Below, piece after piece: positions 57,975 through 64,000 of a stretch of 64,000 nt of DNA. The DNA is from Plumapathes pennacea (Eukaryota; Cnidaria; Anthozoa; Antipatharia; Myriopathidae): assembly GCA_964036295.1 (NCBI GenBank), contig OZ038468.1:10426183-10490182 (forward strand). Direction: 5' to 3'. Position numbers and translations under genes: made by a program. The notes beneath the pieces are model-generated. The model was not told the DNA's origin, did not search any database, and saw only the letters and a program-made list of their open reading frames with translations. Position 1 is the first letter of the stretch. The number at the start of each line of letters is the position of its first letter.

Positions 57975-58618
57975 ATAAGTTTTTGATTGCTCTAACTGAC
58001 AAATTGCCAGTGGTAAATAGCATCTCTCCACCATCTTCCAATGCCTTAGATGCAATTCTGGGTCAAACAAGGTGTGGCCATTGCCCTGCATATCCACCAC
58101 CACTAATTCTGCATTCGAACGCTCAAAAGAAAAGTGAGCCAGACTTTCACATATACTCTCTTATAACTGAGGATTTTGCCATAGAATTCCAAGTTATCCT
58201 CCCGTTTCAATTCTTGTTCAAGCTTCAGCGTGAAATTCCTGGCCAACATGTGCATTTGCACTACCTTCTTTGTATGTTCCTCAATGGTTTGTTGTGTTTC
58301 CTTGATAACGTCAACTGCGCACTGCAGATGCCTTTTCACTACCCACTGCTGAAGTTGAAATCCTGTCGTTTTGCTTGTGGCCATGAACGCTTCTCGGAAA
58401 CTGCCTTTCCCAAAAGGCTCTTTAGCAAGGCTAAATTCCACCATCAAAGGTTTGCCAGACCACGCCATGCCGTTGAGATCAAACGTAGACAGCTCAATGC
58501 TTTCAGTGGACTTCTCGTTGATAACTTTGCCGAGCTTCATCATTTCTAACAGCGACAGACTCTTTGGGAAGACTTTACTTGGGCTTTGGCCGCTGATAGC
58601 TGGTAATGACTGTGTCAT
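57975..58618 (-). pseudogene. Alpha-kinase domain gene fragment
   Basis: Minus-strand frame from ATG 58618 with VEFSLAKEPFGKGSFREAFM (Gly-rich nucleotide loop of alpha-kinases) and QQWVVKRHLQ (the ATP-contacting Lys region), then EEHTKKVVQMHMLARNF. Further on, in a shifted frame near 58110-58030, it reads LVVVDMQGNGHTLFDPE, the conserved C-lobe DxQG / DPE motif. Alpha-kinases are atypical Ser/Thr kinases related to eEF2 kinase and myosin heavy chain kinase and are often duplicated in cnidarians. The N-terminal part before the kinase and the zinc-binding end are not found, and the frame breaks near 58135 unless an intron lies there. A partial or decayed copy. Confidence 0.75.
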
Positions 58619-59009
58619 TGCCCTCCCGAATGGTCTTTTAGGTTGTTTGTAACTTTGAAATCGGTTTCCATTTTATTTTATATTGGTTTTTCGTTTTTCT
58701 TTGTAGAAATTCAAGTGGCAGCCATCGGCCACCATACATATTTATGAATGTTTTCCATGTGAACCCGCTCAAAACAGCGTGATTTCTTCCAGAATCAAAT
58801 CAAAATTTGAACGGTTTACTTCAAACTATACACGGGCTTCAAATCTAATCATACTCCAAAGGGCTTGTGAATGATTCTCATTGCAATACCTGCGTGTCAG
58901 ATTGCAGCATTTCTTGAATAGACAGTTACAGTTTAAGATCTTGAAAGAAAAACAGACATCTAACTAAATAAATTAAAACCCCAGGTTCTGACTGCTCTGA
59001 GCAAATATG

Positions 59010-59468
59010 CTAGCCGAAACTGGCGACAGAAGCCGGTACTAAAACAATACCTCGAGAGAAAATGATCAGCAAGCAGATTTTAATATTTTCTTGAGGCGAT
59101 TGGGTCACTAGATAAAAGACAGAATATAGACGGTGTACTTGCAATTTTGCCAGCTTTTTCTCCAATTCGCTTTCAAGCGGTGTTCTGTTGATGTTCCTCT
59201 TGATCGGCATGAATATGCGCTGTTCTCTTTGCAGAGTCATTTCATCTGCATGATTCTGTTTACGACGCTGTCGCCCACATGAATGTCGTCTTTTCTTCAG
59301 TCGGAATTGACTGTTTGATCGTTCCCATGATTGCCTTTGTTCCCTTCTCTTTTGAAGACGAGACTCGTGAGACTGTTGTGTTTCCAATTTCCAGTTTTCA
59401 AATTCATTTTCGTGAATGCAGTACAGTATTGTTGCTTTGTTCAAATCGCTTTTCTTTTTGTCGGTCAT
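59010..59468 (-). CDS. STPR-type repeat protein of Helitron copy 3
   Basis: 152 residues from ATG 59468. After a short leader (KKSDLNKATILYCIHENEFE) comes the Arg/Gln/Lys/Glu-rich repeat region: ESRLQKRREQRQSWERSNSQ, FRLKKRRHSCGRQRRKQNHA and LQREQRIFMPIKRNINRTPL. It matches the frame at 27634-27983. The frame is open but lacks the replication-initiator (HUH) and helicase domains of an autonomous Helitron protein, so it is the N-terminal remnant. Confidence 0.55.
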   Translation of the reverse strand: MTDKKKSDLNKATILYCIHENEFENWKLETQQSHESRLQKRREQRQSWERSNSQFRLKKRRHSCGRQRRKQNHADEMTLQREQRIFMPIKRNINRTPLESELEKKLAKLQVHRLYSVFYLVTQSPQENIKICLLIIFSRGIVLVPASVASFG

Positions 59469-59591
59469 GCGTGACCAATCCTTTGTGAGGTGCTCTCAAT
59501 TCGCCTTTGTCACACGGCGGCCATATTGGTTTGACTTCATAGTTTTCAGTCGCCAGAACGAGGCTACACGTGTAAACGATATTGAGCAGTC

Positions 59592-60602
59592 ATGGTGAAC
59601 AGGGATCACTGTTGCGTGCCCTCTTGTGCCACTAATAGGTCAAGCTGCGCTAAGGGAATATCATTCCACCAGATCCCTTTAGACAAAGCTTTAGAAAAGG
59701 AGTGGATAAAATTTATTAGGCGAGATAAGGGATCAAAGTTCACGGTAAGCAATCGATTCGAAAGTCCAGAACTGCAAACGTATTAAACAAAACACCAGCA
59801 TTCACAGATATCAAAAACCGCAAGGCCTAAGGTCTGCTCGAAGCATTTCAAACCGAGTTACCTGAGGAAAACCCTCAATGGAAGGCGGGTTCTAGTAGAC
59901 AAGGCCATTCTAAGTGTATTTGAGTGGACTACAACTCCAAAAACACGAAAACCGCCGAAGGATCGTGAGTTCATTTCAGAGCACGTAGAACAAGCTGTCA
60001 CGGCTGTCGCGGCGGAGTCGGCTAGCGCTGCAGGTAAGTTTCTACCTTTTCATTTCCTAAAGTTTCAGAGAACAGAGAATCTCACAATGTCGTTTGTGTT
60101 TTCTTTTCAGGGTCATCCTTTGAAATATCCGATGGCGGACCTGATGATGTTAACATGATAGACAAAGATCTAGAATCTGAAGCGGGCTCGATCGAAGAAG
60201 TAACTGACTGTGTGCCAACTCCAACACTCAATGGGCATGACTACCTTTGCTCTGGCCTTGAGACATCAGCAGAAGAGATGCTTGAAGCAGCCCAACAAAG
60301 GATCAGAGAGCTGGAGGCTGCACAGGAAAAAACTTCACTCTATGTCTGGCTTCAAATGAAGCCAGACAGAACTGTACGTTTTTATATGGGATTTCCATCT
60401 TTTGAGGCCTTGGTGTCAACGTTTCATTTCCTACGTCCCACCGCCGAGAAAATGTACTCGTGGTCCCAAATGGGCTATAAGGCGGGTAAAGGAATTTCAC
60501 TATTTTGATCGAGTTATACCTTTAACAGTGGCAGGAAGCATTACTCAAGCCTGGACTGTAGCTTGCCTGATTACCAATTTCCAAGGTCCACTTTTTCATT
60601 AC
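59592..60602 (+). pseudogene. THAP-domain transposase, internally deleted
   Basis: Exon 1 starts at ATG 59592 with the THAP zinc-finger start NRDHCCVPSCATNRSSC and the Trp of EWIKFIRRDKGSKF. A short 66-bp intron leads to exon 2 (about 59809-60032) with VCSKHFKPSYL, the second half of the C2CH finger. Exon 3 (about 60111 onward) has a coiled stretch (EEMLEAAQQRIRELEAAQE) and VRFYMGFPSFEALVSTFHFL, the usual linker before the DDE domain. At about 60485 the frame breaks and the C-terminal end appears in another frame (FDRVIPLTVAGSITQAWTVA). The catalytic DDE region of roughly 150 residues is missing. Confidence 0.75.
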
Positions 60603-60696
60603 TAGATATATGACTACTGTATGCTATGACACTATGTCATTTTGTAAGAGCATATAAACAAACCGTTCCAATAATTTGAAACACTGTACATTTAAA

Positions 60697-62590
60697 CTAG
60701 TTGTTTCCATGCACTAACAAGTACAGGTGAACATTGAAATAAAACAAATTAAGTTTGTCTAGCATGTTTGAGAACAACTCTGCATCAAAATATATTGTTT
60801 CACAATGAAACTCCTGTTGACAGAAGACAAAAAAGTCCTCCCACTTGCTCCCTGTCAATCCCATACATCCCATCACCTGATAATAGTAGGCATGAGATTT
60901 CCTTAGAGAATAAGTACTATTTCGTTCATTGAACTTCAGATACTTAAGATTTGACAAATCCTCTGCCATGGAGCACTTGATTTCAAGGAGACCCCATGGG
61001 GAATCCTCAGTTGCATCATAGACTCGCCTGTCTGGACTACAGCCAAGGTGTGGTACTGTAGGGTTGATGACAAAGCCAACACTGTACACATCCCTGCCAA
61101 ACTGTTCTGAATACTGCTGTGCAGCCTCATCCTCATGGGCAATTCCATATTTCATTGCAGCAGTCTGGAATGTCTTTCCTTTAACAAGCCTAGCAGATAA
61201 ACTTTCATGATCCTTTTGTCGGCAGCATACACTCTTAAAATTTGAGGCTGTTATCCGACTCTTACGCAGACGATGCCAGTCCTTGGAGCCTGACTGCTCT
61301 CTTGTCTGAGCCTCATACTCAGAAGACTGTGCTCTAGTGATGGCAATTGAGTCGTAAAAAAGCTGCTCTTTCTCTGGAAGGACTGTATCAGGACAGGTGA
61401 GTTCAGGCAGGGCAAATTCAGGGCAGATATTAGGGTCAGGTTTTGGTATGTTCGTGGGTAGGGGTTGCTGGTATGCTAGCACTGAACCTTTTGGTACCAA
61501 GCCAAACCTACTCTCCGTCAATTCAACATCTTCATCATCACCTGGCCAAATCCTCAGAAAGCCAGGCTTGGGAGTAAGGTTTTCAAACACTGGCCTCAAC
61601 ATTTTTGCCATATCAAGTGCAATCAGTGGCTGCTGAAATGGCTTGAATACTTTACTTGCTACTCCAGACACTCTTTTCCTTTTTTTTTTTTTTTTTGTTT
61701 CTTTTCTGGCTGCAAGGAGGCTGCACTTTCTGAACTGTTACATCCAAAACTGGTCTTGGTTCAATGCCATCTATACGACTAGGCACATGCCAGGTCTGTG
61801 GCCAAAGAAAATACAGTAGGTTGTTTTAAATATTATATAAGTAAGCAGATGACAAATCTGTATGCATTACCAAAAAGGATGTGCTACAATATTTGTAAAA
61901 ATATATATTGAAGATTCTACATTCATCCAAATTATAATTCAAGTATGGTTCTAAAGCTGTTTGGACTTATCTGGTTGGCTGCATGACAACTTATTATAAA
62001 ATATCTCAGCTTAATACAAAACTGTCTTTATCAATCGCTTTCTAACCCGAGGTTTCGATGTTTTCGAGATGATAGGCGGCACACTTTTCATTCCCATTAT
62101 CTGATAGTGCGAGAGCGTGTAGAGTAGGCCAATGAGATGCTGGCAAAGCCCCTGACCCGCTGCACAGCTACACTGGAATACCGAAATACTTGGATTTGTG
62201 CTGGGCTTGAAATGGACGCTTAGCCTGTGCGGTTCTTCGTTTTTCCTCATGCTCCTGTAGCACCTGGCCCTCACAGCTGTGCCAGATTCTTCTTTAAGAA
62301 GCTTCACTATAGATATAAATGCATATTACAAAGTTAAAAAGTAATATACAGCTCGTGCAGTACACGGAAACTTGTACATGAAGTTGTGTTGAATAAAATC
62401 GAAATTTCTCACCTTCAACATCGTGAATGTAATCCTCATGAAAAAACTTGTATCCTCTAGTGAGGGTAGCCTTAATGGGGAGATGTTCCGCTGCAAATTC
62501 CTCTATAAAAGACATCGGAAACCTTGGAATAGCGGTGAGATTCTTATGCCAAAAGTCGGATTGTTTACCTTTCCATGTGAACGCCGCCAT
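60697..62590 (-). CDS. SWIM zinc finger plus YqaJ-type nuclease of the ISL2EU-like element
   Basis: Minus-strand multi-exon gene. Exon 1 (62411-62590) starts MAAFTWKGKQSDFWHKN. Exon 2 (from 62308) holds a SWIM finger, VFQCSCAAGQGLCQHLIGLL. A further exon (about 61797 downward, TWHVPSRIDGIEPRP) runs through a Lys-rich poly-A tract into the open frame 61671-60697. That frame has the PD-(D/E)XK (YqaJ/lambda exonuclease) signatures RKSRITASNFKSVC, GIAHEDEAAQQY, HLGCSPDRRV and LLEIKCSM. The exon 2-3 junction was not fixed. YqaJ proteins digest or process DNA ends; here it presumably assists transposition. The nuclease frame is open. Confidence 0.78.
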
Positions 62591-62811
62591 GACGCTTTAC
62601 ACGCATAGCCTCGCTGTCACGTCGAAAATCTGTGACGTAAATCCAAGATGGCGGGCCGTGACAAAAGCGAATGCATTCTGGGCCTGGTCGTACGCCAGAC
62701 TGAGAGACAAACATTAAATTTCAAGATGGCAACCCGCTTGGGATCTCCAGATAAGGCGATTTTGCTGCATTAGCATCGTGATTATTACCCTCACTCCGCT
62801 CAGGGATAATA

Positions 62812-62972
62812 TAACGTTACAACATTATTTTACTTTTTCTTACTTTCCAAGAGCCATTAAGTTATGGAACTATCTCCCCCACGACTGTAAAAGCTGTTCA
62901 ACTCTTCCATTTGTAGTATGTAGACTGCGCAATTTTTATAGGGGCAAACTACCATCATATCAGCCGCCATGA
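62812..62972 (+). pseudogene. LINE ORF2 C-terminal fragment
   Basis: The frame contains YFTFSYFPRAIKLWNYLPHD and then PFVVCRLRNFYRGKL, the FPRxIxxWNxLP signature near the end of Jockey/CR1-type reverse transcriptase proteins. It is cut at its left side by the 5' end of Helitron copy 3. Confidence 0.7.
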
Positions 62973-64000
62973 CCTTTTGTTGTAATTTACTGTAGCTAGA
63001 AATAATTAGTTTTTATCCTATTCTTACTCTTCCTGTTTAATTCTGTTGTTTGTTTTATTTTTGTGGGGGTTGTTTTCTAGGGACTTTCTCCTGTTACCGC
63101 TTCCTGTCACATGCTTACTTACTTAATTTCTATTTTTTTATGATTGGTTCGTTAGCGGTCCGTATTTTCCTGTATGAACCAGGCAGACGGACCGGGCAGA
63201 TGGACCGCTATGTCACAGTTTACTTTGTCAGAAGTTTCACACAGAGGTGGTACAGCTCTTTGGTTTCAGTAAAAGGTGTCAGCTAAGTCTGTGCTGAACC
63301 AAAGTGGTGCAACGAGAATCTGTTGAGAAGATAAATCCATTTCACGGGGAAAACTTTCAGTTTACAAGTCAAAAAGTTGTAGAAGAAGATTCGACCTGCA
63401 TTGCCGGTGTTTGTGGCATCGTGAGCAGCAGATTAGTTTGTTGTCTAAAAACTCCAATGGTTTAACGTGGGAGGAAAGCAACGTGATCGGCCAAAGAATG
63501 TGAACAGTCACCTTGAACAAATCTGAGAAGACACAATGTTTGTCAGACACTGTTTTGTGATCGTGGTAGGCTTAGACACAAAAAGTCGGATTTTTTAAAG
63601 GATTTTTAGAGGATCAGAAGATTTTTAGAATTTTGGAGATTTTTAGAAAAAAATAGGACTTTTAGATGATTTTAAAGAAAAATTGTTCTATTTTCTTCAC
63701 TGCTTTATTTAGAATTCCGATGAAATGATAATTTTATGCCTATTGTTTACTAATTGAAGACTGCTTTCCAACCGTCCAGCGGTGTTTCCCTTTTCTAATG
63801 TTTCCCATCATTCCAATGGCAGTCAAATTTCAAACATGGCAAAGCCAACTGAGACTTCAGTCTCTAATGAAATTTCTATTGCAGAGGACGTAGAGCCCAG
63901 TGTCACTCGAGAACCACAAGAGATGGCAAAGCACTAGTAGTGTAAGTTTGCTTCGTAGCTTAGTGGGAATTGAAAGTGAGGTTGATACATTTTCTGTTTG
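62973..64000. other. Right edge, no gene recognised
   Basis: AT-rich DNA. 63595-63660 contains clustered GATTTTTAGA-type units. A short frame at 63837-63938 (MAKPTETSVSNEISIAEDVE) might be an exon start but is too short to judge. Confidence 0.35.

Larger units (their letters stand above)
59501..62670. mobile_element. ISL2EU-like transposon (THAP transposase plus YqaJ nuclease)
   Basis: Inverted ends of about 85 bp: TCGCCTTTGTCAC...GAGGCTACACGTGTAAACG at 59501-59580 pairs with the right end around 62595-62670 (GCGAGGCTATGCGTGTAAAG on the minus strand). Flanked by AT on both sides, the 2-bp target expected for ISL2EU. It encodes a THAP-domain protein on the plus strand and a SWIM/YqaJ protein on the minus strand, the gene pair known for this PIF/Harbinger-related superfamily. 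The transposase core has been deleted, so this copy cannot move itself. Confidence 0.75.
58700..62806 (-). mobile_element. Helitron, copy 3 (minus strand, 3' end not found)
   Basis: 5' end at 62806 reads TCCCTGAGCGGAGTGAGGG on the minus strand, preceded by A. Its first 130 bp align with copies 1 and 2 (CACGATGCTAATGCAGCAAA). After the nested ISL2EU-like element (59501-62670) comes the STPR-type ORF (59468-59010) and non-coding DNA to about 58700 that aligns with 36700-37040 of copy 1. No terminal CTAG is seen on this side. It is inserted in a LINE fragment (62812-62972). Confidence 0.75.

Noticed and set aside
63050-63286. Plus-strand ORF of 78 residues near the right edge
   Set aside because: Hydrophobic, no homology recognised, AT-rich context, and no splice or promoter support.

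Overview
This is non-genic, AT-rich eukaryotic DNA packed with transposable elements, with multi-exon genes using GT-AG introns. The mix of families (Polinton-like relic, PIF/Harbinger, EnSpm/CACTA, Helitron with STPR-type repeats, THAP plus YqaJ element, Ty3-type retrotransposon, CR1/L2-like LINE, tRNA-SINE, alpha-kinase fragment) suggests a cnidarian, most likely an anthozoan such as a stony coral. That is inference: no conserved host gene, rRNA or functional tRNA was found to prove it. I see no intact single-copy host gene and no CRISPR array.

Layout. 1-3140 is the 5' part of a CR1/L2-like LINE on the minus strand. It is inserted in the integrase gene of a Polinton/adintovirus-like relic that fills about 3143-21260. 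The relic's late-type genes run on the plus strand: a capsid-like gene split at 3883-9507, a packaging ATPase-like gene split at 10761-14608, a run of small virion-type genes at 14854-17400, a coiled-coil/membrane gene split at 17396-20098, then two more small genes. The capsid gene is interrupted by a hairpin-ended repeat (family A) that itself carries a PIF/Harbinger transposon. The ATPase gene is interrupted by a TTAA-flanked foldback element with arms of about 1.07 kb. The coiled-coil gene is interrupted by a 2.7 kb family B element. 21268-25793 is a hAT-like element with a 6-bp target duplication, carrying a second family B copy.

26867-27242 is a tRNA-derived SINE. 27371-37471 is a Helitron whose STPR-type gene was split by a complete 8.58 kb EnSpm/CACTA element (27987-36568, 3-bp duplication CCG). 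That element has two divergent multi-exon genes whose reading frames I could follow across every intron, and it looks potentially functional. 37500-40846 is a decayed Ty3-type retrotransposon on the minus strand. 42045-44540 is a decayed multi-exon gene of likely transposon origin, cut by a second Helitron (44618-46425). 46686-47930 is another family A copy.

49881-57633 is one decayed integrase-type (DDE, rve-like) gene that can be followed through a family A insertion, a Mutator-like element with a near-perfect 9-bp duplication, and an intron holding two near-identical 253-bp MITEs around a further TIR-bounded segment. 57975-58618 is an alpha-kinase gene fragment. 58700-62806 is a third Helitron copy (minus) carrying an ISL2EU-like element (59501-62670) whose transposase is internally deleted while its YqaJ nuclease gene stays open. 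The right edge holds a LINE C-terminal fragment and unrecognised sequence.

The most interesting unexplained objects are families A and B: related repeats with hairpins at both ends, a shared 3' region, no clear target-site duplication, 630-bp internal tandem units in A, and two conserved minus-strand ORFs in B.
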